Assembly: GCA_002170395.1 (NCBI GenBank) | Contig: NHEJ01000007.1 | Coordinates: 105,955 to 169,954, forward strand | DNA from: Betaproteobacteria bacterium TMED82 | GTDB taxonomy: Bacteria; Pseudomonadota; Gammaproteobacteria; Burkholderiales; Burkholderiaceae_A | Direction: 5' to 3' | DNA: 64,000 bases | In this document: piece by piece, positions 36,338-48,153 of the stretch | Layout: the number at the start of each line of letters is the position of its first letter | Numbering within the stretch: position 1 is the stretch's first letter | Notes under the pieces: generated by a model | The model's input: the letters and a program-made list of their open reading frames with translations, nothing else | The model's database searches: none | Told to the model about the DNA's origin: nothing | Position numbers and translations under genes: made by a program

Positions 36338-36987
36338 GAGAGGATCTTGAGCAGCAGGAACAGATGCAAGCTTTGAAGGCTTATTGGGAATTAAATCGTC
36401 GTTGGATAATATCCGTCTTCGTCGCATTAGCGCTTGGCGTAAGTGGGTTTAATGGTTGGAAAATTTTTGAGGCTAACCAAAAAAGCAAAGCATCGAGAAT
36501 TCTTTCCGAGATTCAAGAAAACATTGATATCCAAAATTTTGAAATTACCAAAAAGTTAATTGTTGAGTTAAAAAATAATTATGACGATAGCTTGCAAAGG
36601 GGCTTAGCAGGTCTTATGTACGCAAAAGCATTGGTAGCAGATGATCAAATTGAGGCAGCTGAGAATGAATTGAGGAGTTTACTTGAGCATTTTGATTCTG
36701 GGGTTAGTTGGTTAGCGAGAATTCGGCTGGTCGGTTTGCTTTTAGATTTGAGGCGGCCCTCGGAGGCGGCTAAACTAATTCCTGAGTCGATTCCACCTGA
36801 GTGGACCGCATTGGCAAATGATCGCAAAGGCGATGCCTTTAGCGCGCTTGGTAAATTTGACGAAGCGGAAAAATTATGGGGTAAGGCTCTCAAAGCATAC
36901 AGTTTAGACAGTTCTCAGTTAGTCGCTGCCAACATGGTTAGTAAGAAATTAGCCACTTTAAGATCGGAAGTTATAGATGAGAAGTAA
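36334..36987 (+). CDS. yfgM: YfgM family TPR-like inner-membrane protein
   Basis: YfgM is an ancillary factor of the SecYEG translocon with a periplasmic TPR-like domain. The 217-residue protein has an N-terminal cytoplasmic stretch (EQQEQMQALKAYWELNRRW), one membrane helix at about residues 28-47, and a helical repeat domain. The pattern and the place between hisS and bamB are conserved. It overlaps bamB by 11 bases. Confidence 0.92.
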   Translation: MREDLEQQEQMQALKAYWELNRRWIISVFVALALGVSGFNGWKIFEANQKSKASRILSEIQENIDIQNFEITKKLIVELKNNYDDSLQRGLAGLMYAKALVADDQIEAAENELRSLLEHFDSGVSWLARIRLVGLLLDLRRPSEAAKLIPESIPPEWTALANDRKGDAFSALGKFDEAEKLWGKALKAYSLDSSQLVAANMVSKKLATLRSEVIDEK

Positions 36988-38191
36988 TGACAAAGGCGCA
37001 TTAATTTTTAAATTATTTTTTCTTTCCTTTGTTTCATCCATTTTTCTTTCTGGGTGCGCATTTTTTGATTCTAGTAATATCAAACCCACGAGGCTCAAGC
37101 AAGTTGAGGAAACATTAAAGATCAAAGTATCTTGGAAAAAAAAGGTGGGGCCCATTACTTCAATTGATTCAGGCCCAATGTCTTTTACTCCTGTGGTGGT
37201 TGGTGATTTGGTTATCGCCTCTTCCAGTAATGGCTCGATTTCAATATTCAATTTGGCAGATGGAAATTTGGTAGACAAAATTAAATTAGAAGAAAATCTC
37301 TTATCCTCGGCGGCTTACAAAGAAAGGTCGAGCGGAATAACTTTGGCTGTAATTTTGGAAACTGGAGAGTTGGGTTTAATTGAACCTGGAAAAGGTTTTC
37401 TTTGGAGAATACCCTTGGACGGTATCACGAGGCTACCTCCGTTTCTGGATGAAGATACAGTAGTCATAAAATACGCAGACAATAGAATTTTTGGCTACGA
37501 TGTAGAAACCGGTCAGAGGGTGTGGAACATTACCCGGAGGGTTCCCTCTTTAACTTTACATGGTCAGTCTGGCATGCGTTTTTTTGCTGAAACAGACGTA
37601 AACTCAGGTTTAGGCAGCTCGTTGGAGGGCCTAGCAGTCAACATGGCGGGTGGGCGCTTAATGGTTTTAAACCCGAAAACAGGTGCTCTGGAGTGGGAGA
37701 ATCGGGCTGTTTACCCAAGGGGGACAAACGAAGTTGAAAGAATTGTAGACTTGATAGGTTTACCTTTCATTAACGCAGATGAAGTTTGTTCTACCTCATA
37801 CCAAACAAAAATTATCTGTCTTAGAACAACTGATGGCGAAATTATATGGAGCCGAGACTTTATGGCGATGAAGCCTGCTGTTTTCAAAAAACCATTTGCT
37901 GCTAGTGTGGATTTTGATGATAAGTTAGTTGCTTTTGATTGGGTACAGAATAAGAAATTATGGGATAACGAGGATTTACTTTTTCGAGGGCTATCTGGGC
38001 TGATAATTTGGGATGACCTATTGTGGGCTATTGATGATTATGGAATTTTGCATGGCATCAACCTTGAGTCTGGAAATATTATTTCTCGGTTTAACGTTGG
38101 TGATGGAGGTTTAGCCGGCGATCCCATTCCAACGACTTCAGGTTTGTTATTGCAAACTATATCTGGAAGTTTGCTCATGCTTGAAAAATAG
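36977..38191 (+). CDS. bamB: Outer-membrane protein assembly factor BamB
   Basis: BamB is a lipoprotein of the BAM complex that inserts beta-barrel proteins. A signal peptide ends with lipobox LSGC at about residues 24-27. The rest is an eight-bladed PQQ-type beta-propeller, with repeats such as GALEWENRAVYPRGTNEVER and DGEIIWSRDF. At 404 residues the length is typical. der follows 14 bases later. Confidence 0.95.
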   Translation: MRSNDKGALIFKLFFLSFVSSIFLSGCAFFDSSNIKPTRLKQVEETLKIKVSWKKKVGPITSIDSGPMSFTPVVVGDLVIASSSNGSISIFNLADGNLVDKIKLEENLLSSAAYKERSSGITLAVILETGELGLIEPGKGFLWRIPLDGITRLPPFLDEDTVVIKYADNRIFGYDVETGQRVWNITRRVPSLTLHGQSGMRFFAETDVNSGLGSSLEGLAVNMAGGRLMVLNPKTGALEWENRAVYPRGTNEVERIVDLIGLPFINADEVCSTSYQTKIICLRTTDGEIIWSRDFMAMKPAVFKKPFAASVDFDDKLVAFDWVQNKKLWDNEDLLFRGLSGLIIWDDLLWAIDDYGILHGINLESGNIISRFNVGDGGLAGDPIPTTSGLLLQTISGSLLMLEK

Positions 38192-38205
38192 AATATTTTT
38201 TTGAA

Positions 38206-39555
38206 ATGATTCCAGTCGTATCAATTGTTGGACGGCCTAATGTAGGTAAGTCTACTTTTTTCAACCGGCTCACCAAGTCTAGGGATGCTCTAGTGATCGA
38301 TTGCCCCGGGGTGACCCGAGATAGGCAGTTTGGTAGGTGTGAGATTGCTGACACACCGTTTCTTTTGGTTGACACTGGGGGTTTAGAGTTTAATCAGAAA
38401 AATGAACTAGCAAAGAAAATTTTTCATCAATCCAGTCAGGCTATATTTGATGCTGATTATGTTATTTTTCTAGTTGATGGCAGGACCGGGGTTTGTCCCG
38501 CCGATACAGAAATTTCGAAGCAACTTAGAAAGCTAAAGCGTGATGTTTTTGTGGTTGTAAATAAAATGGAGGGGTTAACTGCTAGTGGACTTGACAATGA
38601 ATTCTATGAATTAGGTTTTTCGTCGGTAACTGCAGTCTCAGCAGCTCATGGTGATGGAGTTAAAAATTTCGTCAGTATAATTACAACTAATATGAAAAAA
38701 AATGCTGATCAAAATACTTCAGCAGAAAGGGAAGATAAGTGCAGTTCAAATAGAAAAATATTGTTATCAATTGTTGGACGGCCTAATGCTGGCAAATCAA
38801 CTCTGATTAATAATTTGGTTGGTCAAGAGAGAGTAGTGACATTCGATCTTCCAGGCACTACTCGAGATTCAGTTTCCATACCCTTTTTTTGGAAAAACAC
38901 ATTGTTTGAAATTATAGACACTGCTGGGATACGCAGAAGGTCGAAGATTTCTGATATTGTTGATAAGTTCTCAGTTTTGAAGACTCTAAAAGTAATCCAA
39001 CAATCTAACATTTCTATTTTTTTGATTGATGCAACGATTGGGGTAACCGATCAAGACTTATATATTGCTTCAATGATTGTGCATGCCGGCGCTTCTCTAG
39101 TTTTGGCTGTTAACAAATGGGATATGATTGATGTCAACAGAAAAGTACAAGTTAAGAGAGAAATAACTAGAAAACTAAATTTTTTGTCTTGGGCAGACTT
39201 ACATTACATTTCTGCATTGAAGGAGAAGAATTTTTCTTCCCTTTTTGTTTCTGTAGAGGGAGCCTATCAGGCTTCAATGGCTGATTTACCAACCAATAAA
39301 TTAAATAATTTTTTAAGGACTAGTCAAGACAACCACCCTCCTCCCATAAAGAATCGGTTTAGGCCAAAGCTACGATATGTTCATCAAGGAGGTAAAAATC
39401 CCCCGGTAATAGTTATTCATGGCACCGGTTTAAATAAGTTGACCGCCGATTATAAGAGATACTTGGAAAACGGTTTTAGAAAAAGATTTAACTTGAGCGG
39501 CACTCCGTTGAAGGTAGAGTGGAAGAATAGTAACAATCCGTTCGCGCGAAGGTGA
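38206..39555 (+). CDS. der: Ribosome-assembly GTPase Der (EngA)
   Basis: Der acts in 50S assembly and has two GTPase domains in tandem. The first P-loop is GRPNVGKSTFFN and the second GRPNAGKSTLIN; each is followed by DTGG or DTAG (VDTGGLEF, IDTAGIRRRSK) and NKxD-type motifs (VNKMEG, VNKWDM). The first of these lacks the usual Asp. A KH-like C-terminal domain ends with FRKRFNLSGTPLKVEWK. The length of 449 is normal. It is directly upstream of hfq, as in betaproteobacteria. Confidence 0.96.
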   Translation: MIPVVSIVGRPNVGKSTFFNRLTKSRDALVIDCPGVTRDRQFGRCEIADTPFLLVDTGGLEFNQKNELAKKIFHQSSQAIFDADYVIFLVDGRTGVCPADTEISKQLRKLKRDVFVVVNKMEGLTASGLDNEFYELGFSSVTAVSAAHGDGVKNFVSIITTNMKKNADQNTSAEREDKCSSNRKILLSIVGRPNAGKSTLINNLVGQERVVTFDLPGTTRDSVSIPFFWKNTLFEIIDTAGIRRRSKISDIVDKFSVLKTLKVIQQSNISIFLIDATIGVTDQDLYIASMIVHAGASLVLAVNKWDMIDVNRKVQVKREITRKLNFLSWADLHYISALKEKNFSSLFVSVEGAYQASMADLPTNKLNNFLRTSQDNHPPPIKNRFRPKLRYVHQGGKNPPVIVIHGTGLNKLTADYKRYLENGFRKRFNLSGTPLKVEWKNSNNPFARR

Positions 39556-39603
39556 TACCATAAGTAATATTAAAAGTTAATTCACAACGTAGGTAATTTT
39601 TTT

Positions 39604-39867
39604 ATGAGTTCGCAAAACAAAGGACAAACATTACAAGATCCTTTTTTAAATTTACTTAGGAGAGACCGTGTTGCAGTTTCTATTTTTCTGGTTAATGGTA
39701 TTAAGTTGCAGGGCCAAATAGAATCGTTTGATCAATATGTGATTCTGCTTAGGAGTAACGTGGTGCAGTTGGTATACAAACATGCTGTTTCTACTATAGT
39801 ACCTTCAAAAAATATTGAATTTGATTTTAAAGAGGCCTCCGCGGCAGGGAAGAAAAAAGAGAGTTAG
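39604..39867 (+). CDS. hfq: RNA chaperone Hfq
   Basis: Hfq is the hexameric Sm-like chaperone that pairs small RNAs with mRNAs. The 87 residues contain Sm1 ([20 protein letters not shown]) and Sm2 ([11 protein letters not shown]), with YKHA in place. The start [19 protein letters not shown] is typical. The C-terminal tail is short. The TAG stop is followed, in the same frame and without another stop, by the hflX reading frame. Confidence 0.97.
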   Translation: MSSQNKGQTLQDPFLNLLRRDRVAVSIFLVNGIKLQGQIESFDQYVILLRSNVVQLVYKHAVSTIVPSKNIEFDFKEASAAGKKKES

Positions 39868-39945
39868 GTCCTGGGTAAATTAAAGTTATCGAGAATAGAA
39901 ACAAATGAACAGCTAACTCATGGGGAGAAGGTTAAAGTTGGCATA

Positions 39946-41091
39946 GTGGTTTTACAGAGGAATGTTTTAACAGATAATCAATCCTCAGAGCTGCAGGCTT
40001 TGGCGGAATCTGCAGGTGGATTTGTTTGCTTTAAGATAGTTACGGCACAGAGCTGCATTAACCCGTCTTTTTTTGTGACTCCAGGCAAGGTTGCTGAGGT
40101 AAAATCAGCCCGACAGAAATATCGAGCTAATTTGATAATTTTTAGTGAAGAGCTGACCGCCGTACAACAACGTAACCTAACTCAAAATATCGAATGTCGA
40201 GTAATCGATCGTGTTGCTTTAATTTTAGACATATTCGCGCAGAGGGCGAAAAGTAGAGAGGGTAAGTTACAGGTTGAGTTGGCACAATTAAAGTACCTGT
40301 CAACTCGGCTTATTAGAGGCTGGACGCACCTCGAACGACAGCGTGGAGGAATAGGTCTGAGGGGGCCAGGTGAAACTCAGCTTGAGACTGATAGGAGGTT
40401 GATTGCTGTAAAAGTGAAAAAACTGAAGCGTGATTTAGCGAGTGTTTCCAAGCAGAGAGATAACAGACGAAAGGCTCGAGAGAAGGGTGGTGCGTACAGC
40501 GTTTCTCTTGTTGGATACACAAATTCTGGGAAATCAACACTTTTTAATGTATTTACGAGGGCGGGAGTCTATGCTGCAAATCAACTTTTTGCCACTCTTG
40601 ATACTACAAGTCGTAGGGTTTTTTTGGGCAGTGATCAGTTCATGGTTTTATCAGATACAGTGGGGTTTATAAAAAATCTTCCTGTTGGGTTAGTAGAATC
40701 ATTCAAGGCAACATTGACGGAAACAGCGAGAGCTGACTTGCTCATCCACGTAATTGACTATAGTGATGAAAAATGGAAGGAACATTATGATGATGTGTTA
40801 AAAGTATTAGGAGAGGTTGGTGCAGCTGGTATTCCTCGTTTGAATTTATTTAACAAAATCGACTTGACAGGCGAAGATCCTAAGGTTGTGCGCGATCAAT
40901 ATGGTAGACTTGAAAATGTATGGATAAGCGCTACTGACAAAAAAGGCTTGGATCTGGTAAAGCTAGCGGTGTTATCCTTTAAGTTGATAGAAGATCCCTC
41001 GAGTGGAAAAAACGCAGAGTCTATGCCTGAAATTTATTCCTTTGGAAAAAATAGAAAGAACGTTTGTCCGTCCAGAGGGTCATTAGTTTAA
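39946..41091 (+). CDS. hflX: Ribosome-associated GTPase HflX (start uncertain)
   Basis: HflX splits stalled ribosomes and is a GTPase. GYTNSGKSTLFN is the P-loop, DTVGFIKNLP the G3 motif and NKID the G4 motif. GIGLRGPGETQLETDRR is the HflX signature. GTG at 39946 is the only standard start in frame, but it cuts into the first beta strand of the N-terminal domain. The frame is open back to the hfq stop, with CTG at 39871 behind GAGAG (7 bases) as a possible start that would add 25 residues. The true start is probably upstream. Confidence 0.9.
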   Translation: MVLQRNVLTDNQSSELQALAESAGGFVCFKIVTAQSCINPSFFVTPGKVAEVKSARQKYRANLIIFSEELTAVQQRNLTQNIECRVIDRVALILDIFAQRAKSREGKLQVELAQLKYLSTRLIRGWTHLERQRGGIGLRGPGETQLETDRRLIAVKVKKLKRDLASVSKQRDNRRKAREKGGAYSVSLVGYTNSGKSTLFNVFTRAGVYAANQLFATLDTTSRRVFLGSDQFMVLSDTVGFIKNLPVGLVESFKATLTETARADLLIHVIDYSDEKWKEHYDDVLKVLGEVGAAGIPRLNLFNKIDLTGEDPKVVRDQYGRLENVWISATDKKGLDLVKLAVLSFKLIEDPSSGKNAESMPEIYSFGKNRKNVCPSRGSLV

Positions 41092-41113
41092 TAACTTTAT
41101 ACGTTCGGAAAAC

Positions 41114-42502
41114 ATGACATTAAATAACATTTTAAAAAATTTGCTATCCATGGGTGATCCTAAGTGGGGTAAGGCTTCTGATGATGATAAAAAGTCCTCG
41201 GAGGGGGATAAGAATGAAAATTCGGGCCGTGGGGAGTCCAATGGCGACGGTAGGGACAATCGGTCTCGCCCTGAATCCCAGAATAATCCTCCCGATTTGG
41301 AAGAAGTTTGGAAAGATTTCAATAGGAAGCTCGGGTCTTTATTTGGGGATTCCCGCGGTAAAAGACCGGGTGGGAATTGGGGTGGTAACCGAAATAGAAA
41401 CGGAAAGTCAGGGGGAGGACTGCCCCCTTTTAAGTTTGATGCACGTTTCTTTGCGGGTGGTTTTGTAATTATTTTCCTTTTATGGTTAGCCTCGGGTTTT
41501 TACATCGTTGAGGAGGGACAAACAGCCCTTGTGCTGAGATTCGGCGAATATAAATATTCGGCTAATGCCGGATTCAATTGGCGAATTCCATACCCTGTTG
41601 ATTCTCACGAAACTGTAAATTTTGCCCAGTTGAGACAGACCGCTATTGGTGTACGCAATAGCCAAACACAAACCTCGGGGAGAGATTCATTAATGCTCAC
41701 AGGGGATGAAAATATTGTTGATGTTCAATTTGCCGTTCAGTATAGAGTTGGTAACCCTGAAGATTACATTTTTAATAATTTACGGCCGGACGATATAGTA
41801 AGACAGGCAGCCGAGACGGCTATGAGAGAAGTGGTTGGAAGAAGCGAAGCTGATTCTGTACTGTACGAAAATAAGGAGGCAATTAGTAGAGAAGCTTTAG
41901 GAATTACGCAAAAAATTGCAGATCGATATAAATCGGGATTAACGATCGTCAATCTAACTATTCAAAATGTGCAGCCGCCGGAAGAGGTGCAGGCTGCCTT
42001 CAGTGACGCCATTAAGGCTGCTCAGGACGCAGAGAAGACTAAAAATGAGGGCCAAGCTTATGCCAACGATGTTATTCCTAGGGCAAAGGGTGCCGCTTTT
42101 CGTCTGGAGGAGGAAGCTGAGGGTTACAAGGAAAGGGTTATTGCAACCGCTGAGGGAGATAGTCAGAGGTTTAAGAAGCTGGTAAATGAGTATAAAACCG
42201 CTCCTGATGTCACGCGCAACAGACTTTATCTTGAATCGATGCAAGAAGTGTTTTCAAATGTTAGCAAAGTAATGGTTGAAACAAAATCTGGCAGTAATAT
42301 GCTCTTCCTACCCCTGGATAAGTTAATTCAGCAGAGAACGTCGGAAACTAGATCTCTACCCAATGCTACTGCTGGAAATTCCGCTGCTTCCAACAATACT
42401 ACCAGTAACACGAACAGCGCTAACTCAATCAGAAATTTTCTAGGTAACGATTTAAGAAGCGGTGCTGAAAATTTGCGAGATAGACTACGAGAGGGCAGGT
42501 AA
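41114..42502 (+). CDS. hflK: FtsH-associated membrane protein HflK
   Basis: HflK forms with HflC the cage that modulates FtsH. An N-terminal Gly/Asn/Asp-rich stretch includes PPDLEEVWKDFNRKLGSLFG, a HflK signature. The membrane helix is FVIIFLLWLASGFYIV at about residues 115-132. The SPFH domain follows, with VEEGQTALVLRFGEY at its start. The C-terminal tail is Asn/Ser-rich. ATG at 41150 is an alternative start. hflC begins at the next base after the stop. Confidence 0.95.
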   Translation: MTLNNILKNLLSMGDPKWGKASDDDKKSSEGDKNENSGRGESNGDGRDNRSRPESQNNPPDLEEVWKDFNRKLGSLFGDSRGKRPGGNWGGNRNRNGKSGGGLPPFKFDARFFAGGFVIIFLLWLASGFYIVEEGQTALVLRFGEYKYSANAGFNWRIPYPVDSHETVNFAQLRQTAIGVRNSQTQTSGRDSLMLTGDENIVDVQFAVQYRVGNPEDYIFNNLRPDDIVRQAAETAMREVVGRSEADSVLYENKEAISREALGITQKIADRYKSGLTIVNLTIQNVQPPEEVQAAFSDAIKAAQDAEKTKNEGQAYANDVIPRAKGAAFRLEEEAEGYKERVIATAEGDSQRFKKLVNEYKTAPDVTRNRLYLESMQEVFSNVSKVMVETKSGSNMLFLPLDKLIQQRTSETRSLPNATAGNSAASNNTTSNTNSANSIRNFLGNDLRSGAENLRDRLREGR

Positions 42503-43378
42503 ATGAACAAGCTTATTCCACTAGCAGGCATTGTTGCGGTTATTGCGTTTTTTTTGTCTTCTTGCCTTTTTGTAGTTGATCAGAGGCAGTTTGCTTTAGT
42601 TTTTGCTCTGGGGGAAATTAAAAGAGTAGTTGATCAACCTGGGTTATACTTCAAATTACCGCAGCCGCTTCAAAACATTATTTATTTGGAAAAAAGAACG
42701 CTAACGATTGACACACCAGATGCCGATAGATTCATTACTAAAGAAAAACAGAATGTGGTAGTCGACACTTACGTAAAATGGCGGATTGAAGATGCTAAGA
42801 CTTTTTACACCAGTGTGGCTGGCAGGGTTGCCAGTGCAAACGACAGAATCTCTAGGGCACTGCGGGACGGTCTCAATAATGAAATAGCAACTAGAACTGT
42901 TAATGATGTGATCTCTGGAGAGCGAGAAAAAGTAATGGAAAATGTTACGAGAAGAGTGGCTGAAGATGCTACCCAGATAGGGGTGAAAATTGTTGATGTT
43001 CGGTTGAGACGAGTTGATTTTGCAGATGAAATTAGAGACTCGGTTTTTCGTCGTATGGAGTCGGAGCGAAAAGCGATTGCAGCGGAAAGGCGATCTGAAG
43101 GGGCTGCAGAGGCTGAAAAGATAAGAGCAAATGCTGATAGGCAAAGAGTTGGCATTCTTGCTCAGGCTTACAAAAAAGCCCAGGATATCAAAGGTACTGG
43201 CGATGCGGTATCCGCAGCAGCATATTCCGAAGCCTTTGGCCGTGACCCAGAATTCGCCGAATTTTATCGTAGCCTGCAAGCCTATAGGGAGAGCTTCAAA
43301 AATAGTAGTGACTTAATCGTCACCGATCCAGATTCTGACTTTTTTAGATTTTTTCAGTCGAATCAGGGTGTGAAATAG
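42503..43378 (+). CDS. hflC: FtsH-associated membrane protein HflC
   Basis: HflC is the partner of HflK. The N-terminal membrane helix LIPLAGIVAVIAFFLSSCLF is at about residues 4-23. The SPFH domain then shows VDQRQFALVFALGEIKRVV and, further on, DTYVKWRIEDAKTFYTSV. The C-terminal block FAEFYRSLQAYRESFKNSSD is typical of HflC. The length of 291 is normal. The hisZ-purA frame starts 24 bases later. Confidence 0.95.
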   Translation: MNKLIPLAGIVAVIAFFLSSCLFVVDQRQFALVFALGEIKRVVDQPGLYFKLPQPLQNIIYLEKRTLTIDTPDADRFITKEKQNVVVDTYVKWRIEDAKTFYTSVAGRVASANDRISRALRDGLNNEIATRTVNDVISGEREKVMENVTRRVAEDATQIGVKIVDVRLRRVDFADEIRDSVFRRMESERKAIAAERRSEGAAEAEKIRANADRQRVGILAQAYKKAQDIKGTGDAVSAAAYSEAFGRDPEFAEFYRSLQAYRESFKNSSDLIVTDPDSDFFRFFQSNQGVK

Positions 43379-45754
<2,376 letters not shown>

Positions 45755-45942
45755 AATCGCAGATAGGGAGCCAGTAAATAAGATTTTTTTATTAGGGTTT
45801 ATGGAAATAGCCTTCCTTAACGTACTTTGTTAGGTGGTTCTCCAGGTGCCTTTGCAAGAAATTTCTATCTTAAGAATTTCCTAATTAATTCAGCTATGTT
45901 AAAACTTTATTTTTCTTTAACGTCATTTTCGGAATCACAAAC

Positions 45943-48120
45943 GTGTCAAAGCAGAAAGTAAAATTGGTAGTTGGAATGGTTGCCGGGCACAGAGACGGCT
46001 ACGGATTTTTGTCTACTGATGAGGACTCTACGGATATCTTTATTTCTCCAAAAGAAATGTTGAAGGTAATGCATGGAGATAAGGTTGCAGCTAACTTATT
46101 ATTTTCAAGAAAGAATAATAAATATGAAGCTGTTATTCAGGAAGTACTTGAGCATTCTCAAAGAGACTTAGTAGGCAGGTTGGTTTTGGAGAAAGGCATT
46201 TATGTTGTTATTCCAGAGGACAACAGAATAAAGCACGATATCTTAATACCAAAAACTAGTACCAAGGATGCATTTCCAGACCAAGTAGTCATGGTAAAAA
46301 TAACGGACCCACCCACAAAAGATACCCCTCCTATTGGACAAATAATTGAAGTCATCGGTGGTATAAATGATCCTGGCATGGAGGTTAAAATAGCAGTAAG
46401 AAAATTTGGTATTCCAGAATCATTCCCTGAGAATATTTTGTCTTTGGAGGCAAATTTTCAGTCTCCAGACGAAAATGATATAGACGCCGCAAGACAAGAC
46501 TTGAGGGATATAGATTTTTTTACCGTTGACGGAATAGATGCACGAGATTTTGATGATGCTATCTACGCCGAGCCAATTAAAGGTAAAAGTAAAGGTGCTT
46601 GGAGATTGTTAGTGGCGATAGCAGACGTTTGTCATTATGTTAAAAGTGACGACCTTCTAGACAAAGAAGCTTTTAATCGCGGTACATCTGTGTATTTTCC
46701 GCGGACGGTTATTCCCATGCTTCCTGAGTACCTATCAAATAATATTTGCTCCTTGGTCGCTGGAAAAGATCGATTTGTTCTTGTGTGTGATATGGTCGTG
46801 AATTCAGTGGGTAGAATTATTGCATATCAATTTTATGAGGCCGTAATCCGTTCGTGCGCGAGGTTAACTTATGATGAATATTTTGTTTTATTAAAAAACA
46901 GAGAACAAACGAGAAAAATAAGTGATGATGAAACTCTGACCCCTATGTTCAATGCCCATGAAATCTTTAAGCTACTGTTAGCCTCCAGAAATAGCCGAGG
47001 GGCACTAGATTTTGAAACAACTGAAACTAATATCGAGTTGACTCAGGATGGAAAAATAAAAAATATCTCACCTTTAAAGAGAAATGACAGTCATAGAATT
47101 ATCGAGGAATGTATGATCGCTGCAAATAGTTGTGCAGCGGAATTCTTAAATAAAAACGGTTCTGGCTGTTTGTATAGAGTGCATCAATCCCCTGAGTCGG
47201 AGAAGTTGGACGAGTTAAGAGTTTTTTTAAAATCGCAAGGAATTAAATTAGGAGGAGGAGAAGATCCGAAGCCATCTGATTTCTCCGAGTTGTTAGCTAA
47301 GATCAAAGCAAGGGTTGATGCCGATGTTTTACAGTCTTTAATACTTAGAACAATGCAAAGAGCTCAGTATATTCCAGAAAATTCTGGTCATTTTGCTCTG
47401 TCGTTAGATCATTATACTCACTTTACTTCGCCAATTCGTAGATATCCCGACCTCTTAGTTCATAGGTCGATAAAGTCGATTTTAGTGGGAAAACGGTATA
47501 CGCCAAATTGTCAATTTAAAGATGATGATGAACCTGTGGATCAAAAAACAAGCTGGAAATATATTGGAGAGCACTGTTCGAACGCTGAGCGACGCGCAGA
47601 TGACGCGTCAAGAGATGTACTAGCTTGGTTAAAATGTCAGTTTATGCAAGACAGAGTAGGTGAGCAAATGAGAGGAACAATTACTGGAGTTCAGCCTTTT
47701 GGCCTTTTTATCACTCTTGACGATCTATTTGTTGAGGGTTTGATTCATGTATCGGAACTGGGATCAGAATATTTTCAATTCAATTCTGCAAGTTACGAAA
47801 TGCGCGGTGAGCGCACAGGTAAACGATATAAGTTGTATGATAGTGTAATTGTTCAATTGTTGAGGGTTGATATAGATGGCAGGCGTATTGATTTTGGTTT
47901 GGCCCCAACCATCTTAGCTAAGAAAAAAATTGGGATTAATAGCCAAAGAGTCTCCAATCACTATCAAACAAAGGAGGCTGGTCGAAGTTTAATTACTCAA
48001 ACTTCACGCTTGAAAAACGACCGTAGAAAAAAAAGTTTCAGCAGTTCCTCAAAGAACAAAAAGTCAAGAGTTTCGGACTTTAATGTTCGTAGTCTCAACC
48101 AACTAAATAAAAAGAGCTAA
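45943..48120 (+). CDS. rnr: Ribonuclease R, lacking the N-terminal helix-turn-helix
   Basis: RNase R is a processive 3'-5' exoribonuclease able to degrade structured RNA. The start is GTG at 45943. The chain begins almost at the first cold-shock domain (VVGMVAGHRDGYGFLSTDED); the usual 70-80-residue HTH region is absent and no upstream frame supplies it (a stop lies at 45886). The RNB catalytic domain contains DGIDARDFDDAIYAE with the metal-binding aspartates, and HFTSPIRRYPDLLVHR. A C-terminal S1 domain (GTITGVQPFGLFITL) and a Lys/Ser-rich tail follow. At 725 residues it is short for RNase R. Confidence 0.93.
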   Translation: MSKQKVKLVVGMVAGHRDGYGFLSTDEDSTDIFISPKEMLKVMHGDKVAANLLFSRKNNKYEAVIQEVLEHSQRDLVGRLVLEKGIYVVIPEDNRIKHDILIPKTSTKDAFPDQVVMVKITDPPTKDTPPIGQIIEVIGGINDPGMEVKIAVRKFGIPESFPENILSLEANFQSPDENDIDAARQDLRDIDFFTVDGIDARDFDDAIYAEPIKGKSKGAWRLLVAIADVCHYVKSDDLLDKEAFNRGTSVYFPRTVIPMLPEYLSNNICSLVAGKDRFVLVCDMVVNSVGRIIAYQFYEAVIRSCARLTYDEYFVLLKNREQTRKISDDETLTPMFNAHEIFKLLLASRNSRGALDFETTETNIELTQDGKIKNISPLKRNDSHRIIEECMIAANSCAAEFLNKNGSGCLYRVHQSPESEKLDELRVFLKSQGIKLGGGEDPKPSDFSELLAKIKARVDADVLQSLILRTMQRAQYIPENSGHFALSLDHYTHFTSPIRRYPDLLVHRSIKSILVGKRYTPNCQFKDDDEPVDQKTSWKYIGEHCSNAERRADDASRDVLAWLKCQFMQDRVGEQMRGTITGVQPFGLFITLDDLFVEGLIHVSELGSEYFQFNSASYEMRGERTGKRYKLYDSVIVQLLRVDIDGRRIDFGLAPTILAKKKIGINSQRVSNHYQTKEAGRSLITQTSRLKNDRRKKSFSSSSKNKKSRVSDFNVRSLNQLNKKS

Positions 48121-48153
48121 TAATCTTCATTGAAAGGCTTTCAGGTATCAATT

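Noticed and set aside
42701-43279. 192-codon minus-strand frame opposite hflC
   Set aside because: Antisense to a well-conserved gene; unusual composition and no family features.
45755-45942. Gap between purA and rnr examined for a tRNA
   Set aside because: No cloverleaf could be folded; only AT-rich sequence is seen.
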